This document shows, one piece after another, positions 1 through 7,689 of a DNA stretch of 64,000 nt; position 1 is the stretch's first letter; each line of letters starts with the position of its first letter. A program made the position numbers and the translations under genes. The stretch lies in assembly GCA_965194375.1 (NCBI GenBank), contig CBDAEL010000009.1. One strand, written 5' to 3'. The notes beneath the pieces are model-generated. The model worked only from the letters and a program-made list of their open reading frames with translations. It was not told the DNA's origin and ran no database searches. This DNA comes from Tabrizicola_A aquatica (GTDB lineage Bacteria; Pseudomonadota; Alphaproteobacteria; Rhodobacterales; Rhodobacteraceae).

Positions 1-156
1 GCTTTGCCGCTCCGGCGTCGCGAATTTGGGCTCGATAGTGTTCGCAGCCAGATGCTTGATCACGGTATTGCGCGACACTCCCGTCAGCCGCGCGATCTCG
101 CGGATCGACAGCTTCTGCCGCAAATGCATCCGTCGGGTGATGTTCAATAGTCCCAT
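1..156 (-). CDS. istA: IS21-family transposase IstA, N-terminal fragment
   Basis: This is a DNA transposase of the IS21 family; only the first 52 codons are in the window. The visible protein begins MGLLNITRRMHLRQ and continues into a helix-turn-helix (about residues 14-36, core IREIARLTGVSRNTV) that binds the transposon ends. The reading frame is open to the window edge, so the copy may be intact outside. The catalytic DDE domain and the helper ATPase IstB cannot be judged here. The element marks the left edge of the stress-gene island that follows. Confidence 0.75.
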   Translation of the reverse strand, partial: MGLLNITRRMHLRQKLSIREIARLTGVSRNTVIKHLAANTIEPKFATPERQS

Positions 157-212
157 GTGGATCACTCCGTTGCCCCCGCCGCTCACCGCTTTGGGGAAAG
201 GTTCACATGGCT

Positions 213-265
213 CAGTTCTCAGTGAAAATTATCCGCCTAAACGGCGCAGTTCTGGATGAAAATCA
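213..265. repeat. Subterminal direct repeats of the IS21-family element
   Basis: Two related 19-bp blocks, CAGTTCTCAGTGAAAATTA (213-231) and CAGTTCTGGATGAAAATCA (247-265), lie between the istA start and the element tip. Multiple terminal repeats that bind IstA are typical of IS21 elements, so these are probably transposase binding sites. Confidence 0.55.
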
Positions 266-377
266 ACAGCATGGGACGTTGCTGCGCTCTGGCAAGCACT
301 GGCACGCGCCTTGATCGCGGGGTCTTTGTAATGACATGGGCCCCCGCCACGGCCTGATCGTCGCCTTTTGGCACAGG

Positions 378-1610
378 TTATTCAGCCGCGCGCACCGACG
401 GCGCGGCGCGGGGCGCATACAGATAGTCGCGTGTGATTGGCACCGCATCTGGACGGCGGCAGAGCTGAAGCTGGAAAACGTCTTGTGGCCCGTTGCGGAA
501 TGTCTGCTCGCAGGCGGCAAGATAGAACCGCCACATCCGCACGAAGCGAGGGTCCTTCAGGGCTTCGGCTTTGGTGGCTTGGGCGCTGAACCGGTCGAAC
601 CAGCAGCGCAGGGTCAAGGCGTAATGCAGCCGCAGGCATTCGATGTCACCGATCCGAAGTCCGGTGTCCTCGACCGCATGGATCATCTCGGACAAGGACG
701 GAATATAGCCGCCAGGAAAGATATACTTTGCGATCCATGGGTTTGTGGCGCGCGGTGGTGCCGTGCGCCCGATCGTGTGGATCAGCGCCACACCATCAGG
801 TGCCAGAAGGTTTTGGACCGTGGCGAAAAATGTGCTGAAATTTGGCGCGCCGACATGCTCGAACATGCCCACCGAAACGATGCGGTCAAACTGGCCGCTG
901 ACGGCGCGGTAATCGATCAGCGCGAACCTGACCTGATCGATGAGGCCTGCCGCCGCGGCCCGCTTGCGGGCGATCTCCAGCTGTTCGCGCGACAGGGTGA
1001 TCCCGGTCACCACCGCGCCATGGTCGCGCGCCAGACCCAGCGCCAACCCGCCCCAGCCGCAGCCGATATCCAGAATGCGCATGCCCGGTGTGATCAGGAG
1101 TTTGCGGGCGATATGCGCCGTCTTTGCCTGTTGTGCGGCGTCAAGCGACAGGGTGGGGTTGGTGAAATAGGCGCAGGAATACTGGCGATCGGCATCCAGA
1201 AACAGGTCGTAGATCTCAGGCGTTAGATCATAATGATGCGCGACATTGCGCCGTGACGCGGCTTCTGGATTGGCTTGGTCCAGACGCCTGCGCAGATGGC
1301 GCAGACCGCCCAGCACGCGGGCCGGAAAGGATAGAGGGGTCTGGTGCACCGTATTGCGGGTGACAAGGTCCAGCAGGCCTTGCACATCGTCGCCTGCAAT
1401 CGACAGCGCCCCGTCCATATAGGTTTCTCCCAAGGCCAGTTCGGGATCAAGGATCAGCCGTCGGACGGTTGCGGTGTCTTTGATATGGATCCTAACGGTT
1501 GGCTCTGAGCCGTCACCAAAGCGCTGCTCTGCCCCGTTTGCGACGCGCAGCACAAGCTGGCCTTCGCGGATGAGGCGGTGCAAGACGCGGGACAAAAGCG
1601 CAGTCCACAT
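378..1610 (-). CDS. cfa: Cyclopropane-fatty-acyl-phospholipid synthase family methyltransferase
   Basis: This is a SAM-dependent methyltransferase that probably adds a methylene group across double bonds of membrane phospholipid acyl chains, stiffening the membrane under stress. The product is 410 residues, near the family's usual length. It has an N-terminal lipid-binding-like region and then a Rossmann methyltransferase fold with the SAM motif ILDIGCGWGGLALGLA. I chose the ATG at 1610 because AGGAACG lies 5-10 bases upstream; a longer frame begins at 1718 but has no ribosome site. It is divergent from hsp20. A perfect FNR-type palindrome lies 57 bp upstream, suggesting induction at low oxygen. 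Related enzymes that methylate other lipids cannot be excluded. Confidence 0.85.
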   Translation of the reverse strand: MWTALLSRVLHRLIREGQLVLRVANGAEQRFGDGSEPTVRIHIKDTATVRRLILDPELALGETYMDGALSIAGDDVQGLLDLVTRNTVHQTPLSFPARVLGGLRHLRRRLDQANPEAASRRNVAHHYDLTPEIYDLFLDADRQYSCAYFTNPTLSLDAAQQAKTAHIARKLLITPGMRILDIGCGWGGLALGLARDHGAVVTGITLSREQLEIARKRAAAAGLIDQVRFALIDYRAVSGQFDRIVSVGMFEHVGAPNFSTFFATVQNLLAPDGVALIHTIGRTAPPRATNPWIAKYIFPGGYIPSLSEMIHAVEDTGLRIGDIECLRLHYALTLRCWFDRFSAQATKAEALKDPRFVRMWRFYLAACEQTFRNGPQDVFQLQLCRRPDAVPITRDYLYAPRAAPSVRAAE

Positions 1611-1667
1611 GGTCGTTCCTATGTTGGCACTTAGGCCAAATAGTTGAGCGCGCCGGGTGAGCTGGCA

Positions 1668-1681
1668 TTGATTGGCATCAA
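1668..1681. promoter_or_regulatory. FNR-type box upstream of the cyclopropane synthase gene
   Basis: TTGATTGGCATCAA matches TTGAY-N4-RTCAA at all ten defined positions. It lies 57 bp upstream of the start at 1610, in the divergent interval shared with hsp20. The family of regulator (FnrL, Dnr or FixK type) cannot be told from the site alone. Confidence 0.7.
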
Positions 1682-1756
1682 CCAATCGCAGCGCAGGCGT
1701 TTTGCCCGAGATTCGCATGCGAGGTTTGCCCGCCCTGGTGGCGTGGTCGGGGCCGG

Positions 1757-1770
1757 GTGATGACCATCAA
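1757..1770. promoter_or_regulatory. FNR-like box upstream of hsp20
   Basis: GTGATGACCATCAA matches the FNR-type palindrome at nine of ten defined positions. Its 3' edge is 67 bp from the hsp20 start. With the perfect box nearer the synthase gene, each arm of the divergent pair appears to have its own site. Confidence 0.5.
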
Positions 1771-1837
1771 TGCGCGCTTCAAGCCGTCAGGTTAGGGTCT
1801 GCGCCACTTGAAACCACACCAACAAAGGATGACATCC

Positions 1838-2362
1838 ATGGCTGAGACCAAAACCGAGGTCGCCGTAAAGCGCGACGCCGTGCCTGTGCAGGCTGCAGAC
1901 TGGGAACCGCTGCGGTCGTTGCGACATCAGATTGACCGTATGTTGAGCGATTTCGACTGGCCCGATCTGCGTTTTGGTCGGCCGCGGCGCAGCGTTTATG
2001 GCGCTCCGTCATGGCCGGATCTGGCGATCGAAATCCCACCGGTTGATTTTGTTGAGCGCAACGGTGGTTATGAATTGCAGGCGGAGTTGCCTGGCCTGTC
2101 GCGTGACCAGATCGAGGTCAGGCTGTCTGACGGGTTGATGACGATCAAGGGCGAGAAATCGGCGGAACGGGTCGAGGATGCGCAGGACTACCATCTGCGT
2201 GAGCGCAGTTTCGGGTCGTTCCAGCGGACATTTCGCATACCGGCTTCGGTCGACACGTCGAAGATCGACGCGCAGTTTGATAACGGGGTGTTGAAAGTCA
2301 GTTTGCCCAAGTCGGCAACGGCCGTGCAGCAAGAGCGCAAAATCGAGGTCAAGGATTCGTAG
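1838..2362 (+). CDS. Small heat-shock protein, Hsp20/alpha-crystallin family
   Basis: This is an ATP-independent holdase chaperone that binds unfolding proteins in the cytoplasm. The product is 174 residues. A variable N-terminal arm is followed by an alpha-crystallin domain (about residues 60-165) with the typical ELPGLSRDQIEVRLSDGLMT stretch and the NGVLKVSLPK strand near its end; a short basic tail follows. The ATG at 1838 is chosen because AAAGGA is spaced eight bases before it; in-frame ATGs at 1808 and 1829 lack this. It is divergent from the cyclopropane synthase gene and precedes the BON gene on the same strand. An FNR-like box upstream suggests low-oxygen control; no clear heat-shock promoter was recognised. 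Confidence 0.92.
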   Translation: MAETKTEVAVKRDAVPVQAADWEPLRSLRHQIDRMLSDFDWPDLRFGRPRRSVYGAPSWPDLAIEIPPVDFVERNGGYELQAELPGLSRDQIEVRLSDGLMTIKGEKSAERVEDAQDYHLRERSFGSFQRTFRIPASVDTSKIDAQFDNGVLKVSLPKSATAVQQERKIEVKDS

Positions 2363-2571
2363 CGCAGCGAGGCTGTTGTTCCAAACCTTATTGCGACGGC
2401 CGCCACCGCTGCGGCCCTTGTCGCATTTTTCGGGCTGGGTTGACCGGGTTGCCCGTTGGCATGGGCCTCGGGGTGGCTAGGCCAAGGACCAGCGCGGCGA
2501 CCAGTTGCGCCATGGTCGGCCCAGAAATGAGCGCCGATTGCGAGGGCTTTTTGCTGCGCCGCCGCGCTTCA

Positions 2572-2585
2572 TTGTGGGGCATCAA
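2572..2585. promoter_or_regulatory. FNR-like box upstream of the BON gene
   Basis: TTGTGGGGCATCAA has one perfect half-site (ATCAA) and one degenerate half-site (TTGTG). It lies 76 bp upstream of the ATG at 2662. The rest of the 299-bp interval between hsp20 and the BON gene holds nothing recognised. The call rests mostly on the repeated pattern across the neighbouring promoters. Confidence 0.4.
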
Positions 2586-2661
2586 TGCCGTCCGCCGCGC
2601 CTTCGATCATCTTGCAAACGTGGGTATGCGGCCCACGATTTTTTTCCATGGAGGGTTTCAA

Positions 2662-3309
2662 ATGACCGATCTGACCATCAAGCAAAGCGTCCTGGACGCT
2701 CTGGAATTTGAACCGAGCATTGATGCGGCGAGCATTGGAGTTGCCGTTGACAACGGTGTGGTGACCCTGAGCGGTCATGTGCCCACCTATTTCGAGAAGA
2801 TGAAGGCAGAAGCTGTCACCATGGCCATTCGGGGCGTCAAGGCGATTGCACAGAAGATCGAGGTGCGACCTGTTGGGACCCATCTGACCGCCGATGACGA
2901 AATCGCCCGCCGCGCTGTAGAGGTTTTGCGCTGGAGCACAACCCTGCCTGCCGATGCGGTCAAGGTAAAGGTCCAGGACGGCTGGTTGACCCTCGCGGGT
3001 TCGGTCGAATGGAATTTCCAACGCGAAGCGGCCGCGCGTGCGGTGCGGGATTTGTCTGGTGTCAAAGGGGTGACGAACACCATACTCATTACGCCGAAGG
3101 CCAGCCCCACCGACCTGCGCGATCGTATTGAAAAGGCGCTGAAGCGTCAGGCCGAGCTGGATATGCAGAATATCCGCATCGAGGTGTCTGACGGGGCCGT
3201 CACGCTGGAAGGCAAGGTGCATAGCCTGAGCGAACGGCGGGTTGCCGAGCAGGCTGTTTGGGCCGCGCCCGGTATTCGCGAAGTGCGGGATCGGCTGTCC
3301 GTGGTGTGA
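2662..3309 (+). CDS. Triple BON-domain protein
   Basis: The product is 215 residues and consists almost only of three BON domains at about residues 3-70, 79-145 and 149-215. Each ends in the family's glycine-containing VTLSGHV / LTLAGSV / VTLEGKV strand. BON domains, as in OsmY, are linked to phospholipid or envelope association and osmotic or stationary-phase stress. No signal peptide or membrane segment is visible from this start, so it looks cytoplasmic, or exported by other means. The ATG at 2662 has GGAGGG just upstream; the longer frame from 2440 has no ribosome site. It sits in the stress island downstream of hsp20 with an FNR-like box ahead of it. Confidence 0.88.
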   Translation: MTDLTIKQSVLDALEFEPSIDAASIGVAVDNGVVTLSGHVPTYFEKMKAEAVTMAIRGVKAIAQKIEVRPVGTHLTADDEIARRAVEVLRWSTTLPADAVKVKVQDGWLTLAGSVEWNFQREAAARAVRDLSGVKGVTNTILITPKASPTDLRDRIEKALKRQAELDMQNIRIEVSDGAVTLEGKVHSLSERRVAEQAVWAAPGIREVRDRLSVV

Positions 3310-3427
3310 TCTTCGAACCAACTGGTGCCTGCGCGATCCGTGCAGGTGCCAGCATCGGCCCTTATCGTTTGGGCTGGGCCACGGCGCCTAAGGGGCAAAT
3401 CGCTTGGATCATTCGCATGGTTGTTAA

Positions 3428-3453
3428 GCCGCCTTGAGTGTTCGCAAGGCGGC
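3428..3453. terminator. Hairpin between convergent BON and prs genes
   Basis: GCCGCCTT and AAGGCGGC form a perfect 8-bp stem around a 10-base loop in the 226-bp interval between two converging genes. There is no clean U-tract on either strand, so it may be a weak or factor-assisted bidirectional terminator. Confidence 0.5.
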
Positions 3454-3535
3454 GTCGGGTATTTTGCGGTGTGTCTCGAACTGTCAGAAGTCGCATGGCG
3501 CGTTCATGCGGTCCCTACACCAACAGACAAACGGT

Positions 3536-4516
3536 TCAGCGCGTTAGCCCGGTCGGGTCTAGGACCGGGCTGACGGCTTGCCCGCGATGCATTCGCGCAA
3601 GACATTGTCCTATGATCGGGGCCAGGCTCAGCGTGATTATTCTTCCGTGTTCTGCTCCGCCCCCAAGGTTCATTGCGCTGTCGGTGACGGTGATTGTGTC
3701 TATCGCCGGGTCCTGCAGGCTGGCAGTTTCTTCGATCCTGCACAGCGCATGGGTGGCCAAAACATGCACCGTCAGCGCCCCACGCTCGCGGCAGGCATTT
3801 GCCGCCCGCAGCATCGTTTCACCGCTGTCGATCATGTCATCCACGATCCAGACATCTTGGTCTGTGACGGTGCCTGCAAAGAGGGTGCCGCTGATCAAGC
3901 CTTGCGAGCGATGCTTTTCCATAAAGGCAAAGGCCGTGGGGCGGTTAAGCAGCATCTCGACTGATTGGCGCAAAACCTCGGCACGCTTCACACCGCCACT
4001 GTCCGGTGACATGACGACAATCGGCCCTTCACCCGCACGTGCGGCGATCTCAGTGGCGAACAGGCGCGTGCTTTGCAGATGCACAGTCTGACAACGAAAC
4101 CCGTTCTGAAAGGCAGCAGGATTGTGGACATCGACCGTTACAACGGCGTCTGTGCCGACAGCATCAAAGAGTTGCGCTACATAGCGCGAGCTGACTGGAT
4201 CGCGTGCCTTGGTCACTCTATCCTTTCGGGCATAGGGTAGCCATGGAACCACAGCAGTGATCCGTCGCGCGCCATGATCGCGGCAGGTCGCAATAAAGAA
4301 AAGCAACTGGATCAACAGGTCATTGGTCGATGCACCATCTGCGGCATGCAATGCTGCGACGATAAAGACATCCTGACCGCGAACGCTGACCAGCGGGCGT
4401 ATCTTGTGTTGGCCGCCGCGAAAGCGCCTCACCTCGAGAGCGGACAAAGGGCATCCGGCGTCCTGAGCAACAGCTTGGCCCAGCGCAGAAGACGGGGTGA
4501 GGTCGAAGATCTGCAT
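3536..4516 (-). CDS. prs: Ribose-phosphate pyrophosphokinase (PRPP synthase) paralogue
   Basis: The predicted reaction is ribose 5-phosphate + ATP to PRPP + AMP. The product is 326 residues, close to the usual Prs length. The N-terminal half contains RGQDVFIV and the loop PWLPYARKDR; the C-terminal half has the PRPP-binding motif WIVDDMIDSGETM. The sequence departs from housekeeping Prs around the flexible loop (YARKDRVTKARDP), so it is more likely an accessory paralogue than the main enzyme. The start at 4516 is supported by GGGAAG about ten bases upstream. A perfect FNR-type box is 35 bp upstream. Another phosphoribosyltransferase lies three genes away, which suggests PRPP or pentose-phosphate handling during low-oxygen stress. 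Confidence 0.85.
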   Translation of the reverse strand: MQIFDLTPSSALGQAVAQDAGCPLSALEVRRFRGGQHKIRPLVSVRGQDVFIVAALHAADGASTNDLLIQLLFFIATCRDHGARRITAVVPWLPYARKDRVTKARDPVSSRYVAQLFDAVGTDAVVTVDVHNPAAFQNGFRCQTVHLQSTRLFATEIAARAGEGPIVVMSPDSGGVKRAEVLRQSVEMLLNRPTAFAFMEKHRSQGLISGTLFAGTVTDQDVWIVDDMIDSGETMLRAANACRERGALTVHVLATHALCRIEETASLQDPAIDTITVTDSAMNLGGGAEHGRIITLSLAPIIGQCLARMHRGQAVSPVLDPTGLTR

Positions 4517-4551
4517 GCACCAAAGTCTTCCCGATCGTCTTGGGTACCTCA

Positions 4552-4565
4552 TTGATGGGCGTCAA
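4552..4565. promoter_or_regulatory. FNR-type box upstream of prs
   Basis: TTGATGGGCGTCAA is a perfect TTGAY-N4-RTCAA palindrome 35 bp from the prs start. This closeness would put it at or near the core promoter. It lies 229 bp from the divergent DUF2267 gene. Confidence 0.7.
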
Positions 4566-4739
4566 TGTGCCAAGGGCCTGTTTGGTCGACATCAGGGCGG
4601 GTGTCGCTGGGATCAAGTATGGCGCATGTGATGATCGCTTCAGGGCTGCCTCAGAGATGTTCACAGCTTGGTCTTGTGCAATAGATCGTTGCCCAATTGG
4701 CATGGGTCGGCCGTGTGTTGCCAATGGGCTGTGCGCAAA

Positions 4740-4756
4740 GAGACTTCTCAAGTCTC
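4740..4756. promoter_or_regulatory. Perfect inverted repeat upstream of the DUF2267 gene
   Basis: GAGACTT-CTC-AAGTCTC is a 7-bp perfect palindrome with a 3-base centre, 38 bp before the ATG at 4795. The position suits an operator. It could also fold in the transcript leader. No known regulator consensus was recognised. Confidence 0.4.
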
Positions 4757-4794
4757 TGTCAACATATAGCTGCCCGAGCAATAGGTAACCACTC

Positions 4795-5220
4795 ATGAAA
4801 ACCACTGGAATCTCAGCTTTAGACCACGCGCCTCAGATCGTGGCCGAATGGCTTAACCTGCTGCAAGCTGACCTCGGCTGGTCTGACCGTGGTCGGGCGT
4901 TCTTGCTGTTGCGCACCACTCTTCAGGCCTTGCGCGACTTTCTGACCGTTGATGAGGCAGCAGATTTGGCCTCCCAATTGCCCTTGTTGATCCGCGGGAT
5001 TTACTTTGAAGGTTGGGTGCCTTCCAAGACTCCGGCCCATCCGCGATCCGTCGATGACTTTCTGGATCGGGTGAAAAAAGCCTTTGAACATGAACCGCTG
5101 CTTGATCCCGACATCGCGGTTTCATCCGTGTTTACACTCCTGCGCAGCAAGATCAGCTTTGGTGAATATGACCAGATTACCAGTGCCATGCGGAAATCTA
5201 TGCGCCATTTGTGGATGTGA
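4795..5220 (+). CDS. DUF2267 domain protein
   Basis: The product is 141 residues and spans one DUF2267 domain, an all-helical family of unknown biochemical role often found beside Hsp20, phosphoribosyltransferase and universal-stress genes. Typical features seen are the N-terminal WLNLLQADLGW helix, the DEAADLASQLPLLIRGIYF segment and the YEGW-like FEGWVPSK turn. No signal peptide or membrane segment is present. It is divergent from prs and overlaps or directly abuts the phosphotransferase-like gene downstream, so the two are probably cotranscribed. A palindrome just upstream may be its operator. Function is unknown beyond the stress context. Confidence 0.8.
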   Translation: MKTTGISALDHAPQIVAEWLNLLQADLGWSDRGRAFLLLRTTLQALRDFLTVDEAADLASQLPLLIRGIYFEGWVPSKTPAHPRSVDDFLDRVKKAFEHEPLLDPDIAVSSVFTLLRSKISFGEYDQITSAMRKSMRHLWM

Positions 5221-5243
5221 GATCGGTCTTGCCTACCGCGTCA

Positions 5244-6257
5244 ATGCTTCCGACGATCGCGCAAAAGGCGGCCTTCCTTGCTACGCTGCCCGACGTCACG
5301 CAGGTCATCGAAACCCATATGGCCTTTGTCTTTCTGACCTCGGGCCACGCCTTCAAGCTGAAAAAACCGCTGCGGTTTGGCTATTTCGACCATCGCAGCC
5401 TTAGAGCGCGGGAAAAAGCCTGCTCGCAAGAGTTGCGGTTAAACCGGGCGCTGGCGAGTGATATCTACCTGAAAAAGGTCGCGCTGGTCTTGTGCCAAGG
5501 CGACCTTTTGCTGGACGACCCGCCATCAACCCGGGCGCAGGCTGGGAAACCTGTCGATTGGTTGGTCAAGATGCGTCGCTTGCCGCAAGATCGGATGTTG
5601 GACGCGGTCATTGCTGCCGGGCAGGGGCCGGATCTTTTGGACATGGTGCCGGTCGTTGCCCATCTTGCGCGGTTCTATCGGAGCCAACAGCAGACATCAG
5701 TTAGACCCGGAGTTTACTTTTCGCATCTCACCAATGAGCAAAGGATCAACAGCTTTCAATTGATCCGCATGGCCGGCCATTTGCCTGATCCCGCCATGGC
5801 GCAGATCACTCATGAGCTTAGCCACCGAATGGAACGGGTGCGCGACGACATCGCACAGCGCGAAACCATGGGGCAGGTTGTCGAAGGTCATGGTGATCTG
5901 CGACCTGAACATGTCTGCCTAACCCAGCCTGTCATCATCTTCGACCGCGTTGAAACGGCGCTAGAGATGCGGGTGATTGATGTCTTTGACGAGGTTGGCT
6001 ATCTGGCTGCGGAATGCGCCTTAATGGGGCGTCAAGACTTGGGCAGCGCATTGATGCAAGGGCTTGCGGCCGAGGGTTTCGTCCCGCCGCCGCCTCATCT
6101 ACAATCGGTCTATACCATGTTCCGCCTCGTGACACGCGCGCGTCTGGCCCTGATGCACTTGCGTGATCCTATGCCGCGAACACCGCAGAAATGGCCCCTT
6201 CGCGCCGCAGCCTGCCTTGGAGAAGCCATTCGCATGTCACGGCTAACCAGCACTTGA
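5244..6257 (+). CDS. Aminoglycoside phosphotransferase-like kinase-fold protein (COG2187-type)
   Basis: The product is 337 residues from the ATG at 5244; a GTG at 5211 that overlaps the DUF2267 gene by 10 bp is also possible, and neither has a strong ribosome site. The fold resembles small-molecule kinases. The catalytic loop is GHGDLRPEHV (about residues 215-224), where the usual Asn is replaced, followed by VIIFDRVE and VIDVFDE segments that would carry the metal-binding acid. Longer relatives fuse this domain to a P-loop kinase, which is absent here. The substrate is unknown; antibiotic resistance is unlikely given the neighbours. Its 3' end overlaps the converging phosphoribosyltransferase gene by 15 bp. 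Confidence 0.75.
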   Translation: MLPTIAQKAAFLATLPDVTQVIETHMAFVFLTSGHAFKLKKPLRFGYFDHRSLRAREKACSQELRLNRALASDIYLKKVALVLCQGDLLLDDPPSTRAQAGKPVDWLVKMRRLPQDRMLDAVIAAGQGPDLLDMVPVVAHLARFYRSQQQTSVRPGVYFSHLTNEQRINSFQLIRMAGHLPDPAMAQITHELSHRMERVRDDIAQRETMGQVVEGHGDLRPEHVCLTQPVIIFDRVETALEMRVIDVFDEVGYLAAECALMGRQDLGSALMQGLAAEGFVPPPPHLQSVYTMFRLVTRARLALMHLRDPMPRTPQKWPLRAAACLGEAIRMSRLTST

Positions 6258-6902
6258 TCGAGCTGATACAAGGATTTCTCTCACCTCGTCATCCGTGACT
6301 TGCGGAAATTGCGCATAATGAGCACCAACAGCGACGAACATCGCCGGGCTCTCCAAACAGACCACGTCATCAACCAATCTTGCAATTTCGACCAGGCTGT
6401 CGGGGGCTGCGACCGGGGTTGCCACGATGATCCGCGCGGGTGCGCTGGCCCTGACCGCCGCAATCGCCGCCCGCATCGTGGCTCCGGTCGCGATTCCATC
6501 ATCGACCAGAACAACCACCTTGTTGCGCAATGTCTTTGCGGCAGCACCTGCCCCCCACAACTTGGATCTCCGAACCAATTCAGCCCGCTGGGGTGCGGCA
6601 AGCCGTTCAATGCTGTCTGCTGCAATGGCCAGACCAGATGCAGTTTTTGAGTTCAGGATCAGCAGTTTTCCGTCTGGTCCCGACACGGCCCCAAGCGCAA
6701 GCTCGGGGTTCATCGGAGACCCGATCTTTCGCACCAGAACAACATCAAGGGGCGCGGCCAAATCCTGCGCGATCTCGAGAGCAACTGGCAGGCCGCCCCT
6801 TGGTAGTCCCAGAACCACCGTATCGGTTCGCCCCGCTAAGGAGGTCAAACGCTGGGCCAGTTCTTTGCCCGCTGCCTGTCGATCAGAAAACATTCGGTCC
6901 AT
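6243..6902 (-). CDS. Predicted phosphoribosyltransferase (COG1926-type)
   Basis: The product is 219 residues with a type I phosphoribosyltransferase fold. It has the early LGLPRGGLPVALEIA segment and the PRPP-binding motif VVLVDDGIATGATMRAA at about residues 130-146. Proteins of this subfamily have no firmly known base substrate. The ATG at 6902 follows GAAGGA by eight bases. It converges on, and overlaps, the phosphotransferase-like gene and is divergent from cytochrome c. A 9/10 FNR-like site lies 142 bp upstream. Sitting in the same island as a PRPP-synthase paralogue, it may consume or regenerate PRPP; that link is inference. Confidence 0.82.
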   Translation of the reverse strand: MDRMFSDRQAAGKELAQRLTSLAGRTDTVVLGLPRGGLPVALEIAQDLAAPLDVVLVRKIGSPMNPELALGAVSGPDGKLLILNSKTASGLAIAADSIERLAAPQRAELVRRSKLWGAGAAAKTLRNKVVVLVDDGIATGATMRAAIAAVRASAPARIIVATPVAAPDSLVEIARLVDDVVCLESPAMFVAVGAHYAQFPQVTDDEVREILVSARSSAG

Positions 6903-7044
6903 TCGACGCGTCCTTCAGAGACTTACACTGCGTACGCCGCAAACGAGCGACATCTCGAAACCGCGACCGATTCTACTGCGTCTGCAGGAGGGCCGCCACT
7001 CGAGGACGCTTGATAAAGGTTACGAATGCGCCGCCAAGACGGCA

Positions 7045-7058
7045 TTGACTTTGAACAA
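7045..7058. promoter_or_regulatory. FNR-like box, distal, in the phosphoribosyltransferase / cytochrome c interval
   Basis: TTGACTTTGAACAA matches the FNR-type palindrome at nine of ten positions. It lies 142 bp from the phosphoribosyltransferase start and about 127 bp from the cytochrome start. It could serve either gene. Confidence 0.4.
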
Positions 7059-7110
7059 TTGGGATTTCCCCCCGCCAAAGCGAGAAACTGATCTGACGCA
7101 ATTCGTCTGA

Positions 7111-7124
7111 TTGACGCTGGTCAA
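7111..7124. promoter_or_regulatory. FNR-type box upstream of cytochrome c
   Basis: TTGACGCTGGTCAA is a perfect TTGAY-N4-RTCAA palindrome 61 bp upstream of the cytochrome ATG at 7186. The GGAGG ribosome site at 7174-7178 lies between box and gene. This is the expected geometry for activation by an FNR-family protein. Confidence 0.7.
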
Positions 7125-7185
7125 TGGCTGCACGGTTCTATTCTGAGAGCCTGAGACCGAGCAGACTCGTTTCGGAGGATTGATT

Positions 7186-7608
7186 ATGAGAACCAGAATT
7201 GGACTGTTCTTTGCTTTTGTATCTGGAGCGACGTCTGGCTTTGGTGCGGCTTCCGCACAGGATGCCCAGTTCGGCGCTGAAATCTATGGCAATCATTGCG
7301 TCGTCTGCCATGGCGAAACTGGGGGTGGTGACGGCATTGTGGGTGAGCTTTTTGCAAAGCGGCCCGCGAATTTGAGGCTTTTGGCACGCGAGAACAACGG
7401 AACTTTCCCGACAAAGCGCGTCATCGAAGCAATCTATGGCCAAGTTGACATCGCAGGGCATGGTAAGACAAATATGCCGGTCTGGGGCGACTTTTTCATG
7501 AGTGAAGCATTGCATGGCCCTGCCATTGACCCCGCTGATGCCGCCATGATCACCCAAGGCCGGGTTCTCTCGGTCGTTGCCTTTCTTGAAGAATTGCAGG
7601 TCGAATAA
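7186..7608 (+). CDS. Periplasmic mono-haem cytochrome c
   Basis: The product is 140 residues. A signal peptide ends around residue 24 (GAASA-Q), so the protein is exported and acts in periplasmic electron transfer. The haem-attachment motif is CVVCH (Cys38, Cys41, His42). Met97 in TNMPVW is the likely sixth ligand. The start at 7186 is preferred over a TTG six bases earlier because GGAGG is correctly spaced. A perfect FNR-type box upstream suggests expression when oxygen is low. The electron donor and acceptor are unknown; no oxidase or reductase gene is adjacent. Confidence 0.88.
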   Translation: MRTRIGLFFAFVSGATSGFGAASAQDAQFGAEIYGNHCVVCHGETGGGDGIVGELFAKRPANLRLLARENNGTFPTKRVIEAIYGQVDIAGHGKTNMPVWGDFFMSEALHGPAIDPADAAMITQGRVLSVVAFLEELQVE

Positions 7609-7689
7609 GGTTGGACTTGGGCCCGGTCGGAGGAACTTTGGATGAGGCAATAAAGTCGCTTGGGGAGCTCCGGGGGTGATTAATTTTCC

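Larger units (their letters stand above)
1..268 (-). mobile_element. IS21-family insertion sequence, one end only (cut by window edge)
   Basis: The stretch holds the 5' part of an istA-like transposase gene reading out of the window, followed by two imperfect subterminal repeats. The outer boundary is placed at 268 because the minus-strand end there begins TGTTGATTTTCATCC, consistent with the TGT tips common in the family. The rest of the element, including any istB gene, would lie left of position 1. The boundary is inferred from the repeats and was not confirmed by a target-site duplication. Confidence 0.65.
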
